DNA of 39,393 nt from Planctomycetaceae bacterium (GTDB lineage: Bacteria > Planctomycetota > Planctomycetia > Planctomycetales > Planctomycetaceae): the NCBI GenBank assembly GCA_021732845.1, contig JAKFUF010000166.1:1-39393 (forward strand), written 5' to 3'. Positions 25,563 through 36,200 of the stretch are shown here, in pieces. Under the pieces are notes generated by a model. The model was not told where the DNA came from. It saw only the letters and a program-made list of their open reading frames with translations, and did no database searches. A program made the translations under genes and the position numbers. Position 1 is the first letter of the stretch. Each line of letters starts with the position of its first letter.

Positions 25563-28500
25563 ATGACCGCTCCGCTGAGCCATGAAACAGAGTTTGAGCC
25601 AACGCTCTCATACGTTGTGTCATTGGAGACCGGCACGGAGTCCCCGCGCCACATCGCGATGACGGCGCTGCCCGGCATACAGGTCGGCACCATTCTCGGA
25701 GAACGATATGAACTCCAGCAGGAGTTCGGCAGTGGAGGCATGGGCACGGTCTATGCCGGTGTCGACCGTCGGCTGGGCCGCCGTGTTGCCGTGAAGCTCA
25801 TCCGGCCCGACCGCCTGTCTCGCCACGGCGAAGAGATGCGTCTTGCCTTTGAAAGTGAAGCGCGGCTGGGGGCCAGCCTGCTGCATCCAGCAATTGCGAC
25901 GGTCTACGATTACGGGTTTCATGCGGGCACCCCCTTTGCCGTTTTTGAATTCCTGGGCGGGCAGTCGCTTCGGGACCTGCTTCGCGGGCGAGCTGGCCTT
26001 CCTCTGGAGGATGTGCAGACGATCCTGGCACGCCTCGCTCAGGGTCTCGACTACGCACATCAGAAGGGGATTGTCCACCGCGACCTGAAGCCCGAGAACA
26101 TTCGCTGCGATGAACACGGACAGTTCAAGATCCTGGACCTGGGGCTGGCCAAGAATTTTCACAACGACCGCAACTGGAGTTTTGCGGGGACTCCGGCCTA
26201 CGCCTCTCCCGAGCAGGCGAACGAGGTCGCTTCCGATGGCCGCACCGATCAGTACGCCCTGGCGGTCATCGCGTATGAAATGCTGAGCGGGCAGCGGCCG
26301 TTCCAGGCGGCAACGTGCGAAGACATGTTGGAGAAGCACAAGTCTGAACAGGCCCCCGCCCTCTCGTCGCTCATGCCCGGTTTGCCCGACTCCGTGCGAA
26401 TGGCTGTGAGCCGGGCACTGAGCAAGAACCCGAATGAACGATTCACGTCGTGCTGTGAGTTTGCCAGTGCGCTCGGTGCGCAGTTTCAGGCTGTCCCCAC
26501 GGCCGACGACAAGGTTTTATGCACCGCGCCGGTCGCTGAGGCGTATCCCAAACTCGCCGTGAGTCTGCGGTTGCGGAATGCTCGCATGCAGTTGGCTTTG
26601 CAGCCACAGCGGTTTTGGATTGCCACAGACACGTCGATTGAGAGCTGGCCCGTCGCGGCCGTGTCAAAGGTCGTGAGATCGGGCCGGGCGCTGTGGGTCA
26701 CCCTGGTCGAACCACAACGCAAGACCAGCAGGGGTTTCCAGTTTCGCACGCGGGAAGTCGCCACCTTTTGGCAGGCGCAGTTGGAGAAAGTGTGTGCGGT
26801 GAGTCCCTCCGGCGAGCCGTCGCGAATCGTTGAAGACCCGGTCCTCACGGCCGCGCATCCCGATGTCCAGGTGCAGGTTCTGGGCCGATGCGAGGCCTTC
26901 GGAACGTGGAATGCCGATGCACTTATGGCTCTGCGGCTGAAAGTCGCCCTGCAGGGCGGCAATGGTCTCGTGGACTTGGTGACGGAGCGGCTGGTGACGC
27001 CGGAGGGAGTGCGTCGTCGGGCCAGCGGCACGGCCGTGCGAACCCTCGACGCGGCGTCCCGCGGTCATCTGGCCTTCCGTTCGTATGTGCAGGAGGTCCA
27101 CAGAACCTGCCAGTGGCTTCTGCTTCTGGTTTTTGTCCACCTCGTTGCGCACTTCATTGGGGGCCTGATGCTCTCGCTGAGCGGCCCGCCTGCAAACGCA
27201 CTGACCTCGTTGCCCTACGTTCAAATCGGCCGCAATGTCATGCTGTATCACAGTGTGCCGCTGGCCCTGACCTGCCTTCTCTGGCTCCTTCAGCCTCCGC
27301 AGTTGCTGAGATCCACCGCCATCGCCAACGTGTTTCTCACGCTTTCGCCGTATCTCGCATGCCTGTCTCTGGTCATCGGTGGTTCAGTGGCGTACAGGTC
27401 GGCCGTTCCCTTTCTGGGTCTACTCCTCTTTCTGGATCCTTTAGGGCTGATGATCGCAGTGGCAGGATTGACTCTGAGCCGCCGTCTTTGGAAGACCAGT
27501 ACTCGGTTTTCAGCATTGCTGCGCGATATGGCGGTGCCTCAAACGAGCAATACCCGCTGGCTGGAAAGTGGAGCCACGGCGATCGCGTTGCTTTATGTTC
27601 TGGGGCTGACAGGTGCCATCGCTCTCGATGGTTGGCAGATCTCTGCCATCGACCCGAAGGACGGAGATTTCCGGACGGCATTGAGCCGTCTGGGGCGGAT
27701 TCAACCAGGGGATGCGGAAGTGAATCAGTCTCGGGCAGAGATCGGTGCCGGGCAGTACGAGGCGGCCATAGCCACGGCCACCCGGGCGATCGAACTCAAT
27801 CCCCGATCGCCGCTGGGCTATGTGAACCGCGCCGCTGCCAACGTGAATCTGGGACGCCATTCCGACGCCCTGGCTGACGCCGACCGCGCGGTCACCATCG
27901 ACCCCAAGTGTGCGGTGGCCTACGTGAACCGCGCGTCTGCCCATCGCGGACTTTTTCATAATGAGCTGGCGCTCAGCGACGCCGAGAAGGCCATTCAGTT
28001 GGACGCGGCTCAGCCCCTGGCCTACATCAATCGGGGCTTCGCGAGACTCGCCCTGGGCCAGTTCGAGGCATCGCTGCAGGATGCCGAGTCCGCCCTGCGG
28101 CTCACGCCCAGTGATGGCAATGCCTATCTTCTCCGCGGTTCCACCCGCTTCAAACTGGATCGCGTCAGCAGTGCCACCGTGGACCTTCAACAGGCTGGGA
28201 GACTCCTGAAGCAGGACTATCGAACCAACATTTCCTTCGAGTCTTTTTGGGCCGCGCAGCGCCTCCTGGCAAAAGAGGAGCTGGCGGCCGCCATTGAAGC
28301 GGCGACGACCAGCATCAACGCCAATCCCCTGTTCCCATCCGCCTACATCGTGCGTGGGTCCGCAACCCTGAAGCAGGGGCGGGCAGAGGACGCGCTCCTG
28401 GACGCGGAGACCGCGCTGTCGTTGGCTGCGGACTCGCCGTTTGCCTTGACCCTGCGTGGAGACGTGCGTCTGCAACTCGATGATGCCCAGGGCGCACTCG

Positions 28501-28676
28501 ATGACTTCAACGCCGCCATCACCCTGGATCCCAAACACATCTCCGCCCACCGTTCGCGGGCTTTCGCACACGCCAAGCTCGGCCACGAGGCTGAGGCAGA
28601 CGCCGACAAAAAGCGTGCCGACGAACTCGCGCGGGAGACCGAAATCCCGCGCGCCAATCCGAAAAATCCGGAGTGA
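25563..28676 (+). CDS. Membrane Ser/Thr protein kinase (PknB-type) with TPR region
   Basis: The 1037-residue protein has a complete Hanks kinase domain (about 45-310): GSGGMG glycine loop (57-62), VAVK with Lys78, HRDLKPEN (172-179) with catalytic Asp174, D-L-G (192-194, in place of DFG) and the SPE motif at about 215-217. About 200 residues of unknown fold follow. Then come about five to six membrane segments (about 515-695) and at least seven TPR-like repeats to the end, for example AIATATRAIELNPRSPLGYVNR (quoted in part: AIELNPRSPLGY). It probably phosphorylates proteins in response to an interaction sensed by the TPRs. The kinase domain is cytoplasmic; the TPR side depends on the exact number of segments. 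The first ATG was used; ATG 25659 is possible. It appears monocistronic. Confidence 0.93.
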   Translation: MTAPLSHETEFEPTLSYVVSLETGTESPRHIAMTALPGIQVGTILGERYELQQEFGSGGMGTVYAGVDRRLGRRVAVKLIRPDRLSRHGEEMRLAFESEARLGASLLHPAIATVYDYGFHAGTPFAVFEFLGGQSLRDLLRGRAGLPLEDVQTILARLAQGLDYAHQKGIVHRDLKPENIRCDEHGQFKILDLGLAKNFHNDRNWSFAGTPAYASPEQANEVASDGRTDQYALAVIAYEMLSGQRPFQAATCEDMLEKHKSEQAPALSSLMPGLPDSVRMAVSRALSKNPNERFTSCCEFASALGAQFQAVPTADDKVLCTAPVAEAYPKLAVSLRLRNARMQLALQPQRFWIATDTSIESWPVAAVSKVVRSGRALWVTLVEPQRKTSRGFQFRTREVATFWQAQLEKVCAVSPSGEPSRIVEDPVLTAAHPDVQVQVLGRCEAFGTWNADALMALRLKVALQGGNGLVDLVTERLVTPEGVRRRASGTAVRTLDAASRGHLAFRSYVQEVHRTCQWLLLLVFVHLVAHFIGGLMLSLSGPPANALTSLPYVQIGRNVMLYHSVPLALTCLLWLLQPPQLLRSTAIANVFLTLSPYLACLSLVIGGSVAYRSAVPFLGLLLFLDPLGLMIAVAGLTLSRRLWKTSTRFSALLRDMAVPQTSNTRWLESGATAIALLYVLGLTGAIALDGWQISAIDPKDGDFRTALSRLGRIQPGDAEVNQSRAEIGAGQYEAAIATATRAIELNPRSPLGYVNRAAANVNLGRHSDALADADRAVTIDPKCAVAYVNRASAHRGLFHNELALSDAEKAIQLDAAQPLAYINRGFARLALGQFEASLQDAESALRLTPSDGNAYLLRGSTRFKLDRVSSATVDLQQAGRLLKQDYRTNISFESFWAAQRLLAKEELAAAIEAATTSINANPLFPSAYIVRGSATLKQGRAEDALLDAETALSLAADSPFALTLRGDVRLQLDDAQGALDDFNAAITLDPKHISAHRSRAFAHAKLGHEAEADADKKRADELARETEIPRANPKNPE

Positions 28677-28745
28677 GCGGACATCAAGCCGACACTCGCG
28701 GAGGAGTGCCGGTTACCGCTGTCCGAGAGAACGCACGCTCACCCG

Positions 28746-29156
28746 TCAATGTGCCAATACCTTCCGCACCCGTGCCACGACCGCCTTTCCCGTCCCTTGT
28801 AGGGCATGCTCCCAGACCCGCAGCACCGTCCACCCGGCCTTCTTCAGCGTCCGCGTGACGAGCCGGTCACGGGTCCGGTTTTTCAACAGTTTACCGTCCC
28901 AGAATTCGGTGTTCGACGAGGGGCGGTTGTAGTGTCTGGGGCAACCATGCCAGAAGCACCCGTCGATGAAGAGAGCCACGCGCTCTGCGGGAAATACAAA
29001 ATCCGGCCGTCCAAACACCGGCCTGTTCCGCCGCCACCCGGTGATCCCGTGCTCTCGAAGCAGCTCGATCATCCGCAGCTCCGTCCCCCGGTTCCCCCGG
29101 CCGCGGATCTGCGACATCACCTCGGAACGCTTTTTCTTCGTGAACACGTCGACCAC
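28746..29156 (-). CDS. vsr: Vsr-type DNA mismatch/nick endonuclease
   Basis: About 136 residues from GTG 29156 (GTG 29147 is also possible) begin D-V-F-T-K-K-K-R-S-E-V-M, the usual Vsr start. Then come GRGNRGTELRM, the metal-binding Asp in GRPDFVFP, and CFWHGCPRHY with the conserved His and Cys ligands. Vsr enzymes nick at T:G mismatches arising from deamination of methylcytosine. An upstream ATG at 29246 is open but would overlap the start of the divergent HNH gene, so I rejected it. No cytosine-5 methyltransferase is present in the window, which is the usual partner. The gene is divergent from the HNH nuclease with about 80 bases between starts. Confidence 0.9.
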   Translation of the reverse strand: MVDVFTKKKRSEVMSQIRGRGNRGTELRMIELLREHGITGWRRNRPVFGRPDFVFPAERVALFIDGCFWHGCPRHYNRPSSNTEFWDGKLLKNRTRDRLVTRTLKKAGWTVLRVWEHALQGTGKAVVARVRKVLAH

Positions 29157-29239
29157 GCAGTTTGCCTCCGCACCAGACCTGCCCCACCAGTCATGGTAGC
29201 ATGGACACCTGCCCGGTCGAAATTTCTTGAGGCTCCGCG

Positions 29240-30088
29240 ATGGCACAGCGCAGGTGGACTCGCGACGAACTGATTCTGGCGATGAATCTTTATTGCCGCC
29301 TGCCGTTTGGACAGTTCACCAAGTCCAACCCCGAGGTCATTCGGCTAGCGACAGCGATCGGCCGCACGCCTTCGAGCGTGGGCATGAAGCTCTGCAACTT
29401 TGCCTCCCTGGATCCACACCATCAGGAACGGGGCGTCAAAGGCCTGACATCCACTTCCGTGACTGACCGACAGATTTGGGGTGAGTTCCATGCCGACTGG
29501 GCGCGCCTCGCCGCAGAAAGCGAAGCGGTTCGCGAACGACTGCTTCCGGAGCCAGAAGACGCGGGAATTTTCGATTTTCGACCTGGTGACTTTCGATTGG
29601 ACGCGGATCCGCCAGAATCGCTCGAAACACCACAATCGAAAATCGAAAATCACGAATCGAAAATTGCTCCGTTCACCGGTCCCACCGATGCCGAAGCCAT
29701 CGTCCGGGTCCGCCGAGCCCAGCGGTTCTTTCGCCGCGCCGTCCTGACCTCTTACGCCGGCCAGTGCTGCATTTCCGGCATCGCTCTGCCGCAACTCCTT
29801 GTAGCGAGCCACATCCTCCCGTGGAGCACCCACCCGGAACATCGGGCCAATCCGAGCAACGGCCTGTGCCTGTCCCGCCTCCACGACGCAGCCTTTGACC
29901 AGGGCCTGATCACGTTCGACCTAAACCTTTGCCTCGTGCTTTCGGCAAAGCTTCGAGACGCGACGGAGAATCCGGTACTCAATGCGTCATTCATCCCGTA
30001 TGAGGGCAGACCGATGCGCTTGCCTGAGAAATTCCGCCCTGACACCAGGTTTCTGGAACGGCATCGGGCAGAAGTGTTTCAGGTGTAA
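29240..30088 (+). CDS. HNH endonuclease (restriction-type)
   Basis: The 282-residue protein has an N-terminal helical domain (about 1-95) starting R-R-W-T-R-D-E-L and containing GRTPSSVGMKL, a linker, and an HNH domain (about 165-235). The HNH part has CCISGI (177-178 region), ASHILPW (about 189-195), N-G-L-C-L, LHDAAFDQGLITF. It resembles HNH_2-type (PF13391) enzymes, several of which are restriction endonucleases. The linker (about 109-143) is encoded by the AT-rich dispersed repeat at 29567-29665, so repeat insertion has lengthened the protein without breaking the frame. It is divergent from vsr and convergent with the giant STAND gene. Specificity is unknown. Confidence 0.9.
   Translation: MAQRRWTRDELILAMNLYCRLPFGQFTKSNPEVIRLATAIGRTPSSVGMKLCNFASLDPHHQERGVKGLTSTSVTDRQIWGEFHADWARLAAESEAVRERLLPEPEDAGIFDFRPGDFRLDADPPESLETPQSKIENHESKIAPFTGPTDAEAIVRVRRAQRFFRRAVLTSYAGQCCISGIALPQLLVASHILPWSTHPEHRANPSNGLCLSRLHDAAFDQGLITFDLNLCLVLSAKLRDATENPVLNASFIPYEGRPMRLPEKFRPDTRFLERHRAEVFQV
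29567..29665. repeat. AT-rich inverted repeat inserted in frame in the HNH gene
   Basis: The left arm (29567-29601) carries ATTTTCGATTTTCGA; the right arm (29633-29665) carries AATCGAAAATCGAAAAT. They are inverted relative to each other and separated by about 31 bases. A single arm occurs upstream of uvrB (23845-23878). In the HNH frame it encodes a low-complexity linker with QSKIENHESKI. Confidence 0.8.
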
Positions 30089-30235
30089 CATCCAATTTGA
30101 AGGAGTTGGACCCTCGAAGAGTTGGTCGTTGAAATGTCGACCAGCCAAGCAGGTTTTCGCTGACGTGTTTGTCTGATCACGACTCTACGGTTCCCCGTTC
30201 GTAGCGGTGAAGGCTATCACTTGACGGCACTACCA

Positions 30236-33200
30236 CTACTTCTCCTCGTCGGAAGTAATTGCGCGCTTTGCCTCTCGAAGTAACAAGCGTCGTTGCCAAT
30301 TGGACACCCAGTTGGGATCAGGGTACTTGGCATCCATTGGGATTGCCGCCTCGGCTTCTTTCAACCACATGTTTGCATCGTCCAATTTTTGCAACTTTGC
30401 TGACGCTATCGAAAGGACGATCCAATCTTCGGGCAATCCACCGCTCATATGCATCGAAACGCCTTCCTTCACAGTCTGGAGCGATTCTTGGTACTTTTCG
30501 CTGCGAAACAGAGCTGTTGCCAACGTGTGCAGCGACGCATGTTCGGGCTTAGCCGCGGCAAGACGTGATAATTCAACCACGCGCCCGATATCCTTTGTTG
30601 AGTTTGCCGCCAGACAGCAAGTCCATGCCACAGAATTCGCCAATGCGGGATCCTTCGTATCAGAGAACTCCTTCAAAAGACGCTCGCACGCAGCCACGTA
30701 TCCCTGCTGATCGCCCGCTTCCAGGCTGGCGAGAGCATGAAAATAAAAGAGTTGCGCAAATTCGGCCGTCCCGTCGCTTTTTGCGACCACGCAGGCTTTT
30801 TGAAATGCCGCTGCCGCTGCTTTCGGGTCGCCCAGCAGGGCCAGCATTACTCCACTCGCCCTCCAAGCTTGGGAGTTGCCTGGCTCCAGCTCGGTTGCCT
30901 TCGCAAAATCTTCAGCCGATTCTTTCCAGCGCCCCAGGCCATAATAATTAGTGCCTCGTGACATGAGTGCCCGGGAGTTTTTGGGGTCTTTCTTAAGTTC
31001 ATCTGACAGATGTTCGACCGAAAGGCTCAAGCCGACCTTATTGTTTGCCTCCGTTAGGGCCGCCTTGACTTCATCACCAGCCGCCCCCAAACCTAGCGCC
31101 TGAGTGAGGTCGGCGACCGCCTTCTGCCAGTTTCCCGTCCGCATATGCATTTCTCCGCGCATACGCCACGCGGCGGAATCTGCGGGACGCTGCTCGATTA
31201 GTAAACCATAGGCGACAATCGCCTCCGCCCAGCGTTCAGCAGCGCGGTGATCCTCAGCCAGTTCTGAGGCCGCCTGCCAGCGGCCCTCGACCGAATCACG
31301 ATACTTCTTTAAGAAGCCAGCCCAGTCGGAGGCCGCCACAGACTCGTTCTTCTCAGGAGACAGGGAAAACCCAGCCAGGCCCAAGTTCATGGCATTAAGA
31401 TTCTCCGAGATTTGATTGACGGGGATTGTCATCACCGTCTCATCGTCGCGCGTTGCAATGATTTCGCCCGTTGCAAGGTTCGCGGCAAGTCCGGAAATTT
31501 CTCCGCCAGACACAGGAATGTTCCACACGCTCGATCCAGCGCGCAAATCCCGAACGTCGATGCCCGTCCCCGCAGTCACCAGAAACTGATTTTCCGCAGA
31601 AAACAGCATTCCACGCACGGAGTGCCCGGCGTTCCATGCGGCCATCGGTTCGCCCGAGGCTGACTTCCAAATCTGGACAGTGCCGTCCGCCCACGCCAGC
31701 GCCAGATGGGTGCCGTCAGAAGAGAAACACACACCGCTGAGGTTCTTATTGACGCCGGCGATGGTGCCCAGCAATTGCCCAGAACCGCCGTCAAACAAGT
31801 CGAGGTCTCCCGATACCGTTCCTATTGCGAGCGTGTCTGAGAGGGGGTCGCGCTTCATGACTATATGGCCGCGCCCGGCGGCTGGTTCAGTCAGCGTCCA
31901 GATAACTTTTCCCTCCAAGTCTAGTGCGGCGATTCTGCGCGTGGCAGAGCGAATGAAGAGCTGGCTGCCGTTTTTGGAGAACTCGATTTCAGCAGGAACA
32001 TGTTCCGGCCATTCAAGAATCTTAAGCAGTTGACCGGTTTCTCCATGCCAGACCAACAGTCCGCCGTCGGTGCCCGCGGAGGCAACGCGTTGGCTGGAAA
32101 AATGCTGGGCCACTGCGGTGATCGGAGTGAAATGCCCGATTCGTTGAATTCTTCCAATCTGCTTTCCGTCCGCCGTGTCCAGCGTCTGCAGTTCCCCGCG
32201 GGTCAACAAAACTACCCGCTTTCCGTCGTTGCTCAGGAGTGCCCTGGAACTCGGTCTATCCTGAAAATCCGCATCGACCTGGGATGCGGGAGTGCGTGTG
32301 AAATTTTTCTTTCCGGTTGCAAGCTCCCAAATTGTCACATCCTCGGAGCCGCGGATGCTGGACAACGCGAATTGTCCATTGTCACTCCAGCAGCCAAGAG
32401 CGTGCCCTTCCGGAAAGCGAACAACAAGTCGACCATTAACCGTGTTCCAAATTCCGCCGGGTGCAGGGGTGCCAGGCTTGACCTTGTCACCGGCATGGCG
32501 GCCTCGGACGAAACAATATTTGCCCGTTGGATCCACAGACGCGGACACAATTCTGAAGTCGGCGTCTGTGACATCGAGCAGGACCACCTCAGCCTGCCTT
32601 CCTGGACCCAAACCAGAATATCTCAACTCGGTTCCGAATTGGTGAAGCTCCCAAGTCCAGGAGCCGTCTTGTTGACGATTCGAATTCTCTATGGCGCTGT
32701 TGGACGAAATGGTCCCTCGCACAAGAACTGATTCTGCGGGAGCTGCAGTATCTTTGCCGTCCACCCAGGACCAATTGATTTCCTGCACCTTTTCGTTGAA
32801 GCTCTTTTCGGCGACAATCCGCAGCGACTTGGCATTGGCGGCCTGCAGGGCTGGTCCATGGAAAATCTCTTTAAAATTGTGTGACCTCAGCAATTTCGGC
32901 TTTGTGACATCCCAGAGTTCTGCCCGCCCAATCCTCGAATCCACTTCTCCCAGCACAAGCAGTCGTGTTCCGTCGGAACTCCAGTGCAGTTGAGGCGGGC
33001 GGATCCAATGCCAGGTGGGTTCACTCAGAGGAATGCGCTTTGAACTTGCCAGATCAAAGAGTTCCAGTCGTAGTGGGGCAAAGGTACTGCTGCTAGGAAA
33101 TTGCGCCCCATATCGAATGTTCTTCGTGAAATTTACGGAGCGCTCGTAATCCCAGCCTTCTCCGAGATCGAGTTCGCAAACGGACTTTCCGGTACTCAGG

Positions 33201-36200
33201 TCAAAGACTGTGGCCCGGCTATTTTGGCGCGAGTTGTCTGACGGCAGTGGAGGAGCGAAATCCAGTGCAGTGTCTGCCGCCGGAGGCAATTTCCCGGTGA
33301 CCAACGGCGTGCCCTCAATGAGCATCCGGTCACTTTGAGAATCAAAAGTGATGCGATCGAGTTCATGCAGCCGGAGTGTTGTTTCCGCGACGCGCGTCAG
33401 GGGGGCGGTCTTCCAAAGCTGAAAGTTCGCCGAACCATGAGAAACAACCAGCCACCGCGAATCGGGGGAGAACTGCGTCCGCGGAGTCTTGCCGGCGGGA
33501 AACCGACTCAGCGTGCCCAGTCGCTTCGCGCCTGGAATGGACCACAGATCCCACTGAATCTCGCTCTTCGACTCGTCGTCCGCCACAACCGCGAATGCAC
33601 GGTCATCGCTAACTGCCAAAGCCCTGCCGATTCCTTCAGCAGGAAACTCATGCAAAAGCCGTCCGTTTTCCGGGTCAAATACGCTTGTCGACATTGCCAC
33701 ATCGGATTTGTTTTGTGCCAATGAACGCTGTTGGACGACCAGCCGTTGAGGGTCGCCACGCAGGCCCGACCACGGAAACTGCCAGAACACGCCGTCTCCG
33801 GACGGCAAACCGGCTTTCCAGAGAATCTCGCGTCCGCGGTAGGCTCGCAGCAATTGATCCTTTCCCCCAACGATCGCCAGCCCCTCTGAATTCAAGGCGA
33901 ACTTGTCTCCGGCCCGCATCGAGCCGGTCGCCATTGTATTCACGACTGGAAGTGTGGCTGACCAGATCTGGAGCTTCGTGCCGTCATCCAGCGGCCTGCG
34001 ACTGCTGTCATAGGAATTGAATCTTGCGAGCAACATTGCCCCGCCTTCCAAGACGGCGAAATCACTGATCGACACATTGGAAGGGATTTCTGTAAGAAGC
34101 GATTCTGTAAATTGCCCGGATTCTACGTCGATTAGGATGATTCGTTGATTGGTGACAACATACAAATCTCTACTCAGTTTCCCGAAGGCGAGTTTGAGAA
34201 TAGACTCCCCTCCCCGCAGCGTTCCGGTCCAGACCTCACGCTCCGCCGTGTCGGGCGTTGAATGTACGGAGACAGACATCTCAGAGTTGGCTTCATGGCG
34301 GTCCCCGGCGTATGCTGTGGCCGTGTATGTTCCATTGGTCGCCGATGCACGGGATGCACGGGATTGCCCTGGAGCAAACGGCGCTTCATCCTTTGGATAT
34401 GGGATTTCTCCCGGTGGTCTTGAGGGGTCGGGTTGTGCCAGCGAAGCAACGCGTCGTTGGCGGAGCGGTGTCGGATCTGGGAACGTCCAGACAAGTGAAA
34501 TCGGGAAGGTAGGATCGTTCGTGACATATGTAAGCGTCTTCTCGCCGGAGAATTGGAGTTTGCCAGAGTGCTGAGAAACTCCCCTTCCGCCCTGCAGCTT
34601 GTGAATGGTTTTGCCCTTATTGTCCATGATCAGAATTTCATCGGAGAATCCTGACGCCACGGCGAACCGAGTTCCACTCGTATCGGCTGCGATGAACCCA
34701 GACGAGAGGTCAGATGCAAGCGTGACAACATTTGATTTTCGAAGTCGCAATGCCGACATCCAGTGTGTGGCTTCGCTTCGCAAGGCGACTGCGCTGGCCT
34801 CCCAATAACGCATCTCTGCATCGAGTCGCTCGGCAGGCAGATCAAGTTTCTGAAAGGCCGCGATCGCCGGTAATTGAATTGCCCCGGCTCGGCTGAGCGC
34901 GTCTAGTGCGTCGCGCTTTGAATTGTCGTCGTCGGTGACACGTAGTAGGCGCGCAGTTAGGAGCAGTGAATCAGCCGCCTGGTGAAAGCCAGACACGGAC
35001 AGTTTCAGGGCCTCTTTCTCTGCCACTTCGGCGGATTTGCGGGCATTGCCCTCAGCAATGGCCAGCTGTCCATTTGCATTGGCGAGCTTTTGCATACGTT
35101 CCGCCAGTTCGGTTTTCTCGCGGGAGTTTTGTTCGGCGATGGCTCGTTGCCGCTTCGCTTCGGTTTGACCAGCGGTGGCAGCGATCGAGTTCGACTCGGC
35201 CTCGTTCTGCTTGAACCACGCGAAGACGGCACCCGTGATGGCCACACAGGTCAGGACGGAGAGGGTGAGAATAGTGGCGCGGCGCCGCAGACGCGTGCGG
35301 GTCCGCATCTGCTCCTGGTGCTGAAGCGAGGCGCGAATATACGCTACTGTTCCATCTGAAAGCAGCAACGGAGCCTCGGTCAGTAGTTGACTTCCCTCTT
35401 CCAATGGCAGTCCGGGTGCGAGCAAAAGGCTTGGGTCGCGATTCTGCTGAGTCCATCGCTCTTGAGCTTGCTCCACTCGGGTCCGCTGCCGAAGATAGTC
35501 GCGATTGGCCGACAGCCAGACAGCGAGTTCCTGCCATCGGCTGAGGAGGGCCTCATGAGCCAGGTAGCCGATGGGTGTCTCTTCATGGCGGTCGGTGGTT
35601 AAGAACCGGGCGTCGATGAGTGCGTTTGTCAGCGCGCGTCTGGCGGGAGTGGCAGTCAACTCTGCCAATGGGGCTCGGCGGCGGGCAGCGGATTGTTCCC
35701 CGGCAATGTCCACAGTTACCAGATGCGAGAGGAGTTCCGGCAGGGCGACGCGGACTTCTTGAGCGAGGCCGCCAAACATTTCTGCCGCGCGCTTCCCGAG
35801 GACGCCGTCAACCCCCTCAAGCGACTGATAGGCCGAGAAGGTCAACTTGCAGGCAGCGGAGTTGCGCCGTTGGTAGAGTTCGCTGAGGACGTATTGCAAG
35901 AGTGGCAGAGCGGCGGGATCGCGAGATGCATCCTTCAGAATCATTTCATCCAGTGTCCGGCCAGAGCGGTCGTCGCGCTCGAAGCTCAGGCCCGCAGATC
36001 TTGCGGGTTCGGTAATCAGGCGTTGCAGGGCGGCGGTAGCCGGCGGCAGCAGGTCAAAATGGCCCCGGTCACCCTTAAGTCGCAGAAATGCCGGCTCCAG
36101 TTGGGCGTGCGGATAAAAATCGCTCCGGAGCGTTCCCAGAACCGCGATGTGGCCACAGCGGGCAAGCCCCTCAAGGACTTCAAGAAACTTTGTGCGGTTT

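Noticed and set aside
27510-28586. 358-residue minus-strand frame
   Set aside because: Antisense to the TPR part of the kinase; its repeats mirror the TPR periodicity.
29156-29246. N-terminal extension of Vsr to ATG 29246
   Set aside because: It would overlap the start of the divergent HNH gene and is not similar to Vsr starts.
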